Assembly: GCF_000227135.1 (NCBI RefSeq)
Contig: NC_018245.1
Span: 600,095-664,094 of the forward strand
Length of the DNA: 64,000 nucleotides
Reading direction: 5' to 3'
From: Leishmania donovani
Taxonomy: Eukaryota; Euglenozoa; Kinetoplastea; Trypanosomatida; Trypanosomatidae
Part shown: positions 22,141-34,200 of the stretch, one piece after another
How positions within the stretch are numbered: the first letter of the stretch is position 1
Layout: each line of letters starts with the position of its first letter
Translations under genes and position numbers: made by a program
The notes under the pieces: generated by a model
What the model was told of the DNA's origin: nothing
Databases searched by the model: none
Seen by the model: only the letters and a program-made list of their open reading frames with translations

Positions 22141-25100
22141 ATGGAGGGAAGGCCCCATTACGAGGTCCTGTGCATTGCCAACTTCAGCTCTGCCGAGGAG
22201 GTGCGCCTTGCATACAAGTCGCTCGTCCTCAAGTACCACCCCGACAAGAACTTGGGCGACCCAACAGCGGCGGAGCGCTTCCGCGCAGTGTGCCGCGCTT
22301 ACGAAGTGCTTTCGAATGAAGAAACGAAACGCAAGTACGACCTCGCACTGCGCGCTGCCCTATTCGAGTATGGCCCGCGCGCTAGTGGCAAAACCGGCGG
22401 CCATGGAGGTGCCAATCCGTACTCCATGAAGGCCCCCTCTATGTCGGATATTTACAGAGAACTGTACCAGCGACAAGCCGCGCGGGCTAGCACACGCAAC
22501 CGCACCTCGTCGGCGCCGCCGCAAAGTGGCAAGGCATCTACCTCGCAGTACACCAAGGCGCAGCAGGAGCACTTTCGCAAGCGAGAGAGGGAGCGGCAAC
22601 AGGAGCTGCGCCGTCAGAGGGAGAGGGAGAGGAAGGAGCAGCGCGATCGAGAGCGGGAGGCGCTGCGCAGGGAGCAAGAGCGGCAAGAAGAGCTGCTTCA
22701 GCAGCGGTGGCGCCTGCAGCAGCAGCAACAGAAGGTGTACCCCACGCGCGGATCAACACGCATCACAAGCACAGCTGGTGCTGCATCACTGTCGACTGGC
22801 ACAACTAGCGACCCCGCAGCCCACATCGACGACGTTAACGGCGTCTCGCCTCGCATGCGACGTGGATCCCCACGCGCGACGACGGAGGGGGTGCGTAGCG
22901 GCATTGAAAGCCATGCGCCGAACACGGTGCTCCTTGGCACGCCGGCGCGGCTGACAATGTTGGCCCGCAATGGCGTCGCTACCACACCGCGAACGTTCCG
23001 GGCGTACTCGCCATTATCTCTGTCGCCACGGCCGGCCGCCAAGCCTCGTTGTGCCGAGGCCGGCGCGCCTGGTGAGCCGCCGTCGTCATCCGCGTGGCGG
23101 GAGGAGGAGACAATGGACGCGGAGGCGGTGGAGGGTGGGCTGTCGACAGGCTGGTACACGCCCCTCAACGCACTCGTGAACAGCGGCGACCTGGAGGAGG
23201 GAGCGGCCCACTACAGCAGCTGCGCCGGCTCACCCGTTGGTGCTGAGGAGCAGGCGATGGCGCAGTCGGCGGGCGTAAATCGGGCCTTCCGCACGGGGAG
23301 TGCACCGCTTTTGCGACCTGCGTCTGGCGTTGCACGCGCCAGTGGCGTAGATGCACGGTCGGCGGCGTCTGCTCAGCCGAGCACCCGCAACACGCACACC
23401 ACGTCTGAGGACTGTAGCGAAGATGGCACTGCGGCTGGCTGCGGAGACGACGGTCACCGCACGCCGTCCTCGTACCGTCCGGCGACGCGCATCACGACGG
23501 TGAACCGAGTCGCGATGCCGTCCGCGTCTTCCACGGCCACAACACCACGCCACTGGGGAACACCTCGCAGCTTCACGAACTTTCACGCAGCAGCGGCAGC
23601 GTCACCGGTTTCCTTGGCCGCGTCGCCGCGGGGCCAGCCGATCACTCCGCGTTGTAGCAGCAGTGCGCAGATGACGGCAAACGGCCGCAGCCATAGCTCG
23701 TCTGCCGGAGCAGCATCGACTGAGGCCAGGGCAAGCCAATCCTTGCATAAGAGCAGCAGCATCAACGGCGCCACCAGCCGCAGCGACCCCGTGCGCGCCT
23801 CCTTCCTCCACCGAGTGCGCCCCATGCCGAGTCTAGCGGACAAGGACAAGGAGGTGCTAGACAAGAAGCGGCGAGAGCGACTGGCGAAGGAGAAGGAGAG
23901 GCAGCGATCAGTTCGACTCGCTGAGGAGGAGCGCCAGTTTCGTCGACTCGCTCGCGCGGCAAAGCATCAGCGCGAGAACGCTGCCGCCATCTCTGCTGCC
24001 GCGGCAGCTGCGAAGGCGGAGGTAGAGGAGCCGCTGTCCTTTGAGAAAGAGCTGGAGTACCTCGTGCATGACGAGGCGAGTGAGCGGGAGCAGCTGATCG
24101 AGCGAGAGGAACAGCTCGCGTGGCGCCGCCTACATCGCCAACAAGCGAAAGTGATTCAGGCTGTCTTGGTGCGACGCCGCCTCGCCGCGCTCACGACGGA
24201 GGAGATGGCGTGGCGCAACGGTTTGCTGCAAGTGTGCTGGGTAGAGCGCGACCGCTCCTTCTTGTGCTTCTACGAGCGACTCGACCGCCTGTACCTCGAG
24301 GGCCGCGAGGGGCGTGATAGGCGTCAGCTGGTTGGCCGCGAGGCAGCTGACAGATACCATGTACGTCGGGCCTCACAGCGGCGCTCCTCCATGGCAACTG
24401 AGGAGGCGTCGCAGCGGCGCCAGCTCTCCGGTAGCGCCGTGCAGGCGGTTCTTGGCCAGGGCGTGCCAGCCACAGAGGCGGTGGATTGCGCGTCCTCCCC
24501 CGCCGCGGAGGCGAAAGCCCGCCGCAGCCCTTTCCCCAGCGTTTACGATGATGCTGCTCAGCTCGAGCATCGGTGTGATGCCGGCGTGAGGCTCGCGGGG
24601 AACCAACCGTGGCACCAGCAACAGTCGGAATACCAGCAGCAGCACACGGCCGAGTGGCTGCCCCCCGCGGCACTCGCTGCTCAGACCACTAGCGCACTGG
24701 ACGCGAAGAGAGGCCGCGCCAGGAGCGCTGTCAGCACCACCGCCGTGACGGATATCTCTACGACTGGGCATCTGGAATCTTTCCTTTCGGCGACCGGCAC
24801 GCTGGAGGCGGCGCCCGCGATGGCGGACAGGCTGTCGGGCGGTAGTGCCTTTGCAAGGGCATCTGCGCAAGCGAGCCCGTACGCATCCCCCAAGAAACGC
24901 AGCTCGTTGGACTCGTCGAGCAGCACAGATTGCCCTGCCGTCGCCGTCACCACCTCCGCCAATGGCGAGACAAAGATGTTACTGGCTGGTGCGGAGCGGC
25001 GCCTACTGATGCTCGTCAGCGACGAGTCTCGCCAACGCAGTCTGCTTGTGAAGCAGCAGCAACAAGAGGAGATGGCGCTGCGTCGTCGGCGCGCCATGGC

Positions 25101-25506
25101 CCTACATTGTGTCTTTGCCAAGGAGAAGGAGAATGCTGTCAAGCACGCGCAGCGTTGTGCGCTGGTGGAGATAACCGCGCTCAGGGCGCAGCTGCGCACG
25201 TTGCAGCGGCAAACGAGACGCTCCTCGTCTCCACGCAGTATGGAGGGCGGTTCCTCTGCCGCGGCCGCCAGCGCCGCTTCCGGTTCCCCTGCCAATTCCG
25301 TATCGTGGAAGATGGAGCCCTCGGCAGTGTCGCGCCACGGCTCGCCACTGCCTATGCTGCCTCGGCCCACCTCCGAAGCCGCCGCCGCAGCGTGTGCATC
25401 ATCGCCCGACACGGCGCGTGCGCTTTCGGTTGCGAGTATCCTCACAGCCGCAGCGGCGCTGAGCGGCTGGACGGCATTGCCGGACTCAGATGGGGAGGAG
25501 GATTAG
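22141..25506 (+). CDS. Large J-domain (DnaJ-like) protein, 1121 aa
   Basis: Likely a co-chaperone that stimulates an Hsp70 ATPase through its J domain. Residues 4-70 form the J domain: HYEVLCIANFSS at helix I, LAYKSLVLKYHPDKN carrying H33-P34-D35, and RAVCRAYEVLSN at helix III. There is no Gly/Phe region or DnaJ zinc centre, so it is a class III (C-type) J protein. About 150-200 is a Glu/Arg/Gln-rich segment likely to be coiled coil. About 200-570 is Ser/Thr/Pro/Ala-rich and probably disordered. About 575-720 is again highly charged (KKRRERLAKEKERQ), and near 960-1030 another charged helix appears (LVKQQQQEEMALRRRRAMA). The start is the first in-frame ATG; the upstream in-frame TTG at 22090 is rejected because a splice acceptor fits at 22127-22128. 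No other domain recognised; client and compartment unknown. Confidence 0.88.
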   Translation: MEGRPHYEVLCIANFSSAEEVRLAYKSLVLKYHPDKNLGDPTAAERFRAVCRAYEVLSNEETKRKYDLALRAALFEYGPRASGKTGGHGGANPYSMKAPSMSDIYRELYQRQAARASTRNRTSSAPPQSGKASTSQYTKAQQEHFRKRERERQQELRRQRERERKEQRDREREALRREQERQEELLQQRWRLQQQQQKVYPTRGSTRITSTAGAASLSTGTTSDPAAHIDDVNGVSPRMRRGSPRATTEGVRSGIESHAPNTVLLGTPARLTMLARNGVATTPRTFRAYSPLSLSPRPAAKPRCAEAGAPGEPPSSSAWREEETMDAEAVEGGLSTGWYTPLNALVNSGDLEEGAAHYSSCAGSPVGAEEQAMAQSAGVNRAFRTGSAPLLRPASGVARASGVDARSAASAQPSTRNTHTTSEDCSEDGTAAGCGDDGHRTPSSYRPATRITTVNRVAMPSASSTATTPRHWGTPRSFTNFHAAAAASPVSLAASPRGQPITPRCSSSAQMTANGRSHSSSAGAASTEARASQSLHKSSSINGATSRSDPVRASFLHRVRPMPSLADKDKEVLDKKRRERLAKEKERQRSVRLAEEERQFRRLARAAKHQRENAAAISAAAAAAKAEVEEPLSFEKELEYLVHDEASEREQLIEREEQLAWRRLHRQQAKVIQAVLVRRRLAALTTEEMAWRNGLLQVCWVERDRSFLCFYERLDRLYLEGREGRDRRQLVGREAADRYHVRRASQRRSSMATEEASQRRQLSGSAVQAVLGQGVPATEAVDCASSPAAEAKARRSPFPSVYDDAAQLEHRCDAGVRLAGNQPWHQQQSEYQQQHTAEWLPPAALAAQTTSALDAKRGRARSAVSTTAVTDISTTGHLESFLSATGTLEAAPAMADRLSGGSAFARASAQASPYASPKKRSSLDSSSSTDCPAVAVTTSANGETKMLLAGAERRLLMLVSDESRQRSLLVKQQQQEEMALRRRRAMALHCVFAKEKENAVKHAQRCALVEITALRAQLRTLQRQTRRSSSPRSMEGGSSAAAASAASGSPANSVSWKMEPSAVSRHGSPLPMLPRPTSEAAAAACASSPDTARALSVASILTAAAALSGWTALPDSDGEED

Positions 25507-26679
25507 GTACTACAGGAGGTCGGTGCAGTTAGCTTCTGCACGTATGACGGCAACGCGAAGAATGCCTTCTCTGAGCTGCTCCCTTCCGATCGCTTTTTTC
25601 GTTTTTTTTTTTTCAAAATCTGTATTTCGGCGGCACCACAGCCCCATCTCTCCGCCCACACACCCACACCTGGACACAAATATTTGGATACCGCAGACGT
25701 GAAGCGTTGTCCCTTGCTTGGACCTTCTTCACACCCTCTTTCCTGCCTGGCGTTCTTGTTCCCTCTCCTTCACTCTCTCTCCCCCTTTTTGTTTCTTGTT
25801 CTCTCTTATGTACTGTGAACACGTTCTCTTCGTTGTCTTCTTCGCTTGTCAGTTTTAGAGTTTATTGTGAGCCGCCTCGACTTCTTTCCTTGGGCGGTTG
25901 TGTGTGTGTGCGTGTACCTCTCTCCTTCCCTCTCCCTCTTCTCGCTCCCTCATCGTGCGTGCCGTGTGTCGTATACGCACGAGCGTGCCTCGGGACAGAG
26001 TGTTCTCATGCATGCGTGCGCTCGTGTGCATGTGTGTATGTGTGTGTCGGCCGACGCGTGTGACGCACTCTCTCGCCACCGTCATTTTTTTTTTTCGTCG
26101 ACCCTTTTCCTCTCTGTCTCTTGAGGTCTCCGTCCTCCCTCTTGTCACCCGTTGCCTCTGCCAGATGCTTCTCGTCCTCTGTCGGTTGCCCTTCCGCCGC
26201 CCGCTTCTCTCCTTCGTCGGCCCTCACTCACCAAATGCCGCATGTAGGCGTTCAGTCGTGTTTGTTCGCTGGCGCACAGCTCCTCTCTGACGGACTGCCG
26301 CCTCTCGTGCGTCTCTCCCCCTCTCTTTGCGTGTGTGCTGCGCTGCCACGCCAGCAGGACGAAACAGGAGAACACGTACTCGAAGGCGCCCGCGACACGC
26401 ATGCACTTCAGCCAGATATGATGGGGGAGAAGGGAGAGGGCAGACGGGCGCTGAATGCACCTGCAAATCATTAGGTGCTCCCTCTCGCGTGTGCTGCGAA
26501 CGGGTGGGGTCAGGGGGAACAAAGGCCTACGCCCTTGCTATGCTCGACTGGTGCAGCATTCCACTTTTCAGAGACTGTGTGTGGGTGATCCTGTGCGTTT
26601 GTATAAAAAAGGGAAGGGAGCGCGAGGGCGAGCACATTTTTCCTTAATTTTTACCTTCATGATACCGGCCGCCTCATCG
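25507..26679 (+). other. Spacer between the J-protein gene and a SIDER-like element
   Basis: No gene seen. Pyrimidine-rich with T runs at 25598-25613 and 26085-26095 and GT-rich tracts near 25902-25915 and 26027-26050. The last 100 bases lead into the minus-strand repeat. Confidence 0.55.
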
Positions 26680-27075
26680 TGATGTCATGATCCAGTGCCC
26701 ACTCGTTGTGATAATGCCGAGCAGCCTGCAGCATGCCCTCTGGTGCGGCTGCGGGCTCTCTGGCGCCGGTGGACAGGGCTTGGCTGGCGCTGTGCCGAAG
26801 AGACGTATAGCCATGCTCACGCCTGGACCAGCCCACTACGAGTCCTGCCCGCGTATTCAGCACGTACATGCATCCACCATCTCTTCTCCTGCTATTACTG
26901 CGCTGCGGTGATGTCGTGCGTAGTTCTGGGCCTCGGCTGCTGTGTATGCGCAGTAGAATGGCAGTGGGCTGGGCGACGCCGAAGGGCGTCGGTGGACCCC
27001 GCTCCCTGTCATTGCCGCCGTGCGACACAGCGGTGGGTGGGCGGCGGTTGCGTGTGTGCGTCTATGTGTTGACCT
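26680..27075 (-). repeat. SIDER-like element, minus-strand copy
   Basis: The reverse complement of this block matches, with few differences, the plus-strand copies at 45277-45540, 45775-46190 and 46663-47240. Shared landmarks include CCGACGCCCTTCGGCGTCG, CAGCCGAGGCCCAGAACTAC and GCATGGCTATACGTCTC. It encodes no sustained ORF. Its size (about 0.4 kb), dispersal in both orientations and location in an intergenic/3' UTR region fit Leishmania SIDER elements, which are short degenerate retroposons implicated in mRNA turnover. Here it lies antisense to the transcribed strand, between the J-protein and EF-hand genes. Confidence 0.75.
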
Positions 27076-27573
27076 CTTTGCCATGGAATATGGACGCTTT
27101 TGTATTGAAACGAATCTTCATCGCCCCTCCGGATGCCCGGCTCCTCTTTCCTCCACCCACCTTCAGGAGAAGCGCTCCACGCGCAACGGAGTATGTGGGC
27201 CTACATTTACATCAGCAGGCGGATCGCCACCTGTATTCGTCTCTCGTCGTCTGATCTAATTCTTCTCTTCCCTACGTTTCTCCCTTCCAAAAATGCTGTT
27301 CGACGACAGCAGCGGCATCTGCGTGTCGTTGCGGGTGTGTCTCTGTGCAAGTTGTTCCTGACCCTGCTCTTCACGCGAGTGTCTCCTGTGTGCCAACGGG
27401 GCAAAGCAGAATCAAAGGCAATCGAAAGCCAAGGCGCACAGCCCCCTCCCCCCATCATCTAGCGTCGTCATCATCTTTTCCCTCTCGTACCACCTGTGGC
27501 TCACGCTGGCCCTCCTTATCATCTTTTCGTGTATCTGCCCACGCCCCCTCTGCTTACCCAGAGGCCTCCAAAG
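27076..27573 (+). other. Spacer and 5' region of the EF-hand gene
   Basis: No separate gene. A polypyrimidine-rich stretch (27520-27559) ending CTTACCCAG gives a likely trans-splice acceptor at 27560-27561, leaving a 12-base 5' UTR before the ATG at 27574. Confidence 0.6.
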
Positions 27574-28275
27574 ATGGGCGGCAGGATTTCGCGCGAGCAG
27601 ATGAATGATTACCGGGAGGTTGTGAAAGATCGCATCTCCGAGGAAGCCATCGGCTTTCTGCACACCCGCTTCATGAAGGCCGCCCCATCTGGGGTCATGA
27701 CCCCGCTCCTCTTTAAGCAGTACATCGAGAGCGTAGGCATGTTCAAGAATCGTAGAATCCTTCAAGAGCAACGCAGGTGGCAGCAGGGCAGCATCTTCGA
27801 CAAGTTATGGGCCAGCCGCTACAAAGGGGAAAGGCAGCAGCCGGCTGCCGGGGCCAACGGGGACGCCAACAGAGACGCGGCAGAGGAGGATGGCATTGAT
27901 TACTACGATCACCTCTTTCGTGGGTACGACATCAACAACGAAGGGGTGATCACCTTCAAGAAGTTTCTGATGTACCACGTAGCAGTCGTGTACAGCACCG
28001 AAGATTTGTTTTACGTAGTTTTCAACGCCTACGACGACGACGGCGACGGCTTCCTGTCACTGACGGACATCAAGGCTGTCATCACGGCAGCAACGCGCTA
28101 CGTAGGTGACTACGACGTCAATGACCGCGAGGTGCGCCGCGTGATTGATGAGGAGGCGCGTCGGCTCATGGGCTTTCTGGACATCCGCAAGCAGGGATAC
28201 ATACAGATGGAGGACATGCGACTCATCACGCAGAAGTACCCGCAAGTGTTGGAGAAGATGAAGAATTTGATGTGA
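27574..28275 (+). CDS. EF-hand calcium-binding protein with myristoylation signal (233 aa)
   Basis: A probable Ca2+ sensor. The chosen start gives M-G-G-R-I-S, a good N-myristoylation signal (Gly2, Ser6). An open frame reaches 78 bases further upstream but only from a GTG, and a splice acceptor at 27560-27561 excludes it. Three EF-hand-like loops are visible. Loop 1 (from D119, DINNEGVITFKK) has Lys at position 12 and is degenerate. Loop 2 (D154-D165, DDDGDGFLSLTD) keeps D/D/D/S at 1, 3, 5 and 9, with Asp at 12, and should bind Ca2+. Loop 3 (from D203, DIRKQGYIQMED) lacks ligands at 3 and 5. The layout recalls calcineurin B or recoverin-like sensors with one functional loop, but I cannot name an orthologue. 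Myristoylation suggests membrane attachment, perhaps reversible. Confidence 0.87.
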   Translation: MGGRISREQMNDYREVVKDRISEEAIGFLHTRFMKAAPSGVMTPLLFKQYIESVGMFKNRRILQEQRRWQQGSIFDKLWASRYKGERQQPAAGANGDANRDAAEEDGIDYYDHLFRGYDINNEGVITFKKFLMYHVAVVYSTEDLFYVVFNAYDDDGDGFLSLTDIKAVITAATRYVGDYDVNDREVRRVIDEEARRLMGFLDIRKQGYIQMEDMRLITQKYPQVLEKMKNLM

Positions 28276-31200
28276 AGAAGTCAGAGGAGGAGGATGTAGC
28301 GCGAGGAGTAGCGCTGCTCGTGGAGGCGTCTTCGTTGCCTTTTTTCTCTACTCCTCCTCCTCTCTCTTTCTCGTGCCTTTCCTTCTTCCTTGATGAGGGA
28401 CGTGTACGATCGATTTTTTTTTTTCCTTCGGCGTTTGCCTGCTCCGTCACCACACACACGCACACACACAAACTCTCCCCCTCTCTCTCCGCGCGTGTGC
28501 GTGCCTGTTGCACGTACCCGCTTGATCCCACTCTTTCCGTTCTTTTCTTTTTCTTCTTTCACGTCTTGCCTTGCCGGCGCCATGATCCTGTCGTTTTTTC
28601 TTCTTGACTTTTATGTCTGTGCTTCAGAAGGAGCGTTGGCCCTCCGCTGTCTTGGTGGGTGCGGTCTTGCCTGCTGCCATCTTTTCCGCGTGTAGCTCGG
28701 TGTTTGCGCGGATCTGCACACGAGCTCTGAAGGGAGGCGCGTCACTGATGCCCATCGATTGGTGCTCTCCCGCGTCGCTTTCTTTGTTGTACGCGCGTCT
28801 CTCTCTCATCGTTACCCTTCATCACTCGTGCTGCGCGTGGTGTTTAGATCATTGCTGTCATTGCACAGGTTTTTTTTTTTCGCGAGGAGCACACGTGCGT
28901 GCAAGCGAAAAGGACAGCGCGCCGCTGTATCTCTCTCTCTCTGTGTGCGTCTCTTGAGCCGCAGCAGATGACCCACAGCGTGTAACCCCTTTCGCTGCAG
29001 CTGAGGACGCTGTCGCTCCATATGCAGACATAGAGGAGGGAACACTCGAAGAACGAGCGAAGGCAACTGAGCACACGGACGAGGACGGCTCAAGGTCTTG
29101 GAAGAGCCCCACGCCCTCTGCTGTACACGGTGCAGCTGCTCTCTCCCTATGACGAGAGACCAAGTGAGCAGATGGCGGCCTGCGCGTATGTGTGCGTCTT
29201 TCTCTTTTCATGTGGGCTTCAGTCTCTTGCCAGTGATCGGTGCCACACTACATTTCCCCCTCGTACCAAGACTCCGTTGCCAGGGCCAGAGGAGCTAGAT
29301 GTCGGGTGGAACGGGAGACAGTCGACACTACACGGAGGCTTTGTACTCGTGAGTGCTTGCGGAGAGCTCGGTGCGTTTTCCTTGAAGTCCGGCGCACATA
29401 AATAGTAACAAGCAAGCACTGATCCTGCAGGTTTAGTCGTCCTCTTCTTCCTTGCGCTCCTCCCTTCTTCTCTCGCTCTCCTTGTAGGGCTCTGTCCTCT
29501 TCTCTGGTCAGCCTCGGTGCTCGCCACCTCGCGAACATCATCGCTGGCGCTGCTGGTGTTTGTGACTGTGGCTCATGAATGGCCTGTCCTCTTTTACCGC
29601 TCCCCCGACTTCACTCTCCCCGTCGCTCTCATTGCTGTCGATATCTCTGCGTCGAGCGGCCACCACGGCACGGACGACACCCACTACAAGCAAAAAAAAG
29701 GAGCGAAAGAAAAGGGAATCAAACCTCCGAGGTTATCTCCCTCTCCCTCTCCCCTCAAACACGCACACGCGCGCGCACCCTATATCATCACACATACACG
29801 AAAACGAGCGGGCCAAACAGAAAGACGCACAGACGCCTGTTTGGTGCGTGCGCGCGCGAGCAGAGCTGCCGCCGACACAGCCGTGCGGCTGACAGCCTCT
29901 CTCTTTGCTGGTCGATCTCTCTGCGTGTGCACGGATTTCGTGTAAGTGCATTCCTTTTTCTGTGTGTGGACATCGCCACGCATCAGCCGTTTCCGTTGCT
30001 TCGATAGCACGACTGCTGTTGGCTGTTGTGGGGCTCTGTATATCAATTTGAAGGTAACACGCGCACTCCCTTCCTCTCTGCGTCTCTGCACCCCTGTCTG
30101 CGTCTGTGTGTGTGTGCGTGTGCCTGTCTGTCTGTGTGTGTCTCTCACATAGCGGCGTTGCTTATTCGACTTGTGTGCTGGACATCCTGCTTGACTTCGT
30201 TCTTCGTCTTTTTCTTTGTCGTTGTCCCTCTCTATATATTTTGACTTTTCCACGCCACCCCCTTTATTTTGTTGTTTTCTCGTTGTTCTTTCTCGTGTTG
30301 CCCTGTTCTGCGTGCGCTCGTTGCTGTCTTCTTTCTTCGTTGGGTGTCTGCCACTCTCTGTCTTCCTGCGAAGTGTGCTGCCTTCTTCGGCTTGCGCCTT
30401 TCCCACACTTCTCTCTTTTTCGTTTCTGTCGTGCTGTTTGGCAGTTGTTGTTGAGCCGGCGCTGTGCACCAGAGTTGTCGTGGTCTCTGCTGCCTCTATT
30501 AGGCGTTCTTGGGTACGCCTATCTGTCTCTCTGTCTGTGACTGAGCGAGGGAAGGCATTACACGGCTCCTGCCGTTTTCCCTCTCTCCCCCTTTTTGTGT
30601 TTCGCGTCTCCGTAATCTGTGCTCCCTCCCCTCTTGTGTGATCACTCCGCCCCCGCACCGCTGCGTGCTCGCGTCGCTTTTCTCTCTACCACTACCTCCG
30701 CGGCTATTTTATACATATATATATATATATATTATAGTATATATATGTATGTATGTTTGTTGACTACGAACCCTCTCTGCCTGCCTGTCTGTGAGTTTCT
30801 CGCGGTTGATTTCGGTTTCCTTTTCTGTTTTTTCGGGTGCGTGTATCTTGGCACTTACTCGCCTCCTTTTTTTTTATTTTCATTTTTCTTGGTCCCTCTT
30901 TCTCTTTTTGGCCGATTATCCTGGCGCCACTTTGCGGTTGCTGTCGTTCTCGCGGTTGCTGGTACGCTGGAGGCGCTCGTTCTTGTCGTTTTACGCTGAC
31001 GACTCAGGGTAACGGGGCCGAGAGAGAGAAGGAGGAGGAGGCATCATACCTTTGGCGACGTATCGCTGCCATCTGTTGCAATCCCCTTTCCTTTTTTCCT
31101 TCTTGTTTTTGGGATCTGTCTTTGCGCGAGTGCGTGCGCCCATCACGTCACTGTCGACATCAGCGTCGGCTCCCAGGTTTGCGTCTTCGGTTTTTTTTTT

Positions 31201-34200
31201 TGTTTTCTTTAGCGTCCTCTCTTCCGCATCCTTGTCCCTCTCTTCGTGCCGACGCCAGGGCCTCGTTTTCCATAGCACAACAAGGGCGCGGAAGACACAG
31301 CAAGCGCGAGAGGAAAGAGCAGAGTTGCTGTTGCGCCCAGCATCGCTCTTCTCCGTTTGCCTGGGTGCCTCACATCCACCCCTCACCACCACCACATCTA
31401 CCTTGCATTCATTCGGCAAACATACACACAGCAGCCGAAACAACAACCTCCTCCCTCCCTCCCCCACACACGAAAAAAAACGCGCGTTTCTGTGTCTGTG
31501 TGCCGGCGTCCTCCCCGCGCTCACTCTCATACGCACACACTTGCGTACCTTTTTTACTCTTCCGAGGCGCTCCCCCTTGCCGGCCCGTCCTCTTTTCTCA
31601 GCACCGACGCAACAGCAGGGGAGAGAGGGGGCGCGCAAAACAAAGAAAACAACGAAAAACGGCGGACGGCGTAGACGGCAAGAGAGAGGCATCGCAGAGG
31701 GAGAGAGCAGTCCTAAAAGAAAGGTGTGAGAAGGCGAGAAGAGAATACGAAGCCGAAGAAAGCGAAGATAAGCCGCGAACACACAGGACGACATCAAGGA
31801 GATTCGTCATCACTGAAGCCCCCCCTCCTCCTCCCCTCCCTCTACAGAATTCAGGCTGCTTAACAGCAATAACAGAAATAACAGCCACGATACACACACA
31901 CACACACACACGCAACGACTCCGCATCGATTAACTAAGCAGGCGAGGGTTTTATCCCTTTTTTATTTTTCGTTTCTCCCTCTTTTCTTTCGTTTGGTTGG
32001 CGCTCGCCTCCTCCCCTCCTGTGTGTGTGTGTGTCTTTTTACCTCGCTTGCAGCCGCACCGGTTGCACACAACGTCATAGTCGTTGGTATGATATATATA
32101 TTGTGTGTGTGCGCGTCTGTTCATTTTATCTTGAATTTCGCTGCTGTCTCCTAGTCGTGCACACCAAGCCAATTCATTGCTCCCCCCCGACACACACATA
32201 CCCCAAACAAACAGCCGCAAGTGTACACGACCATCAAGACCGACCAGCAAGCAGAGGAGGACTTAAAGAGGGGTAAGAGAGAAAGCGAATAAGCGTTTCC
32301 TCCTAGAGAGTGTGGTTGGTTGCCTGACGCATCGCAGCAGTGTAGCTGCTGGAAGAGAAGGAAGGTGAAGAGTGAAGACAGTTGCATTGGCGTCCGAGGA
32401 AAACAGGCGCTCCGAGAGCGAAAGCAGATATTCAGTGGGGACTGACGAGGAGAAGTTCGTCGACTAACATCAGTTACCCCCTCACCCTCCCCGCCCTTGC
32501 ATTACTGACCTTTGGCTCGACCGAGAGGAAAAAAAGGGAACTTGCGCCCAAAACGCCCATCCTTTTCGCTTACTGCCACACTCCTTTCTGTGTTCGCTGG
32601 CTCAACACTGCGTAGCGTGTGACTACTTTCTCTCCGCGCCTTCTTCTCCCTTCACCTCCCAAACCACAATAGCCGTATTCGTTTCTTCTCGTGCGCGTGC
32701 TTGTGTCCGTCTGTGCCGTTGTCATCATCGCACACGCACACAGACGCCCCCCTCTCCTCCTCCTCTTTGCCTGCCTTTGCCGACTTTACGCCTTTGTATT
32801 TTCTTCGTTTCCTGCCATTCCGTACGTACGTAGGCCACCTCCTCTGTCGTCGTGGTCACGCCTCAGCCCTCTCCTTCCATTTTTTCTTCATCCCTATAGT
32901 TTGGTCTCTCTCTCGTCCTTCTCCGTCTTTTTTTTTTGTTTGGGCCCCCGAGTAGTTTTTGCATGGTTGTACATCTCTGCGCCATTCTCCCCTCCCTTCC
33001 CCAAGCCCATCAATATCTGTGTATACTTCACGAACCTTTTCCACTCCTCTCCTTCCCCCTTCTCTGCACACACTCGCTCTCTACTGTGCCCCCATCCCCT
33101 TCTTCGTTTTCTTTTTTCTATATTTTCTGTTTCTCTTGCTTGTCCGTGTCTCTGTGAATCGCTGCTGCTGTCGCAATCTAACTCGTGCTTGCATTGTCTC
33201 TGTCTGTTTGTCTGTGTGTGGCGCCTCACTTCCCACGCTTTTTGTTTGTTTCTCTTCCACCGGATTCCCGTCCACTTATTTTCGTCGTTTCGTTTTAGGA
33301 CATCTCCCCCACACAAACTCACCCACGCGGCCCCTCTCACGTCTCCTCGCATCTTTTCTTGGCCTCTACCTCCGACTTCCTCTCTTACCTCAAGCTTCCT
33401 CCTCGTCGTCGTTTTTTTTTTACTGCTCTGTCGTTCTACAACTCTCCCCATCTTTTTGCTCGCTCTTCGGCCGTGTCTGTTTCTTCGTGTGGGCGTTGCC
33501 GTCGGGGTTTGTCATCATCATCGTTGTTGCGGTGGCTGTTGCTGTGGTTGTGGTTGCTTCTGCGCTACGCTCCGTCATCATTGCGTTCTCTGTTGCTGTT
33601 TTTTTTTTCTTCGTTTCTTCTGCATCTCTCTTCTCTCTCTCTCACAATTTCTTGTTCGTGTTGTGAGGCTGTCCACCTTCCCCCCTCTTTCTTCCCTGCC
33701 CTCGTCTTCGACTGGTTGATTCATTGACGCAACTCCGGGTTCTCGCCTGCGTGACTTCGCGTTATCTTCGTTTTCCCACTCGCTTACTTCTCGCATTTTT
33801 CTTTCCCTCTCGGGCTCCGGTCGCTGTTCCTCTTTACTGTTGTCGTTGCGTGTGCGTGAGTGCGTGTGCCCCATATCACGAGCAGATTTGCATCCGCGCG
33901 CGTGTCTCGTTGAATTCGACTGACTTCTTTTTTTTTTTTCTGTCTTATCTCTCGTTGATACGGTCTCTCTTCTTCCCTCCACTTTCTCTGGCATCATTGT
34001 CTTTTGTGTTTCTTTTCTCCGCTCGTGCCGTTGTGCTTGCACATACACCCGCAGGCACGCGCAGGCGCACCGACTGCTGCCTCTCCCACATCTGTGGCAG
34101 CAGCGTAGAATCGGATCGACTGAGAAAGAGGAAAGCCGCGAAGAGAACACGGCGCTCTAGAGTACGCAGCCGAGTCACTGGCGCACACTAACGCGCGCGT

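Noticed and set aside
29780..30658. 292-codon minus-strand open frame, Arg/Glu/Thr-rich
   Set aside because: It is the complement of a pyrimidine-rich spacer, which automatically gives charged codons on the other strand.
30837..31937. 366-codon plus-strand open frame
   Set aside because: It is rich in Phe/Leu/Ser/Pro from T/C tracts and ends in a His-Thr repeat from a CA microsatellite; no recognisable protein features.
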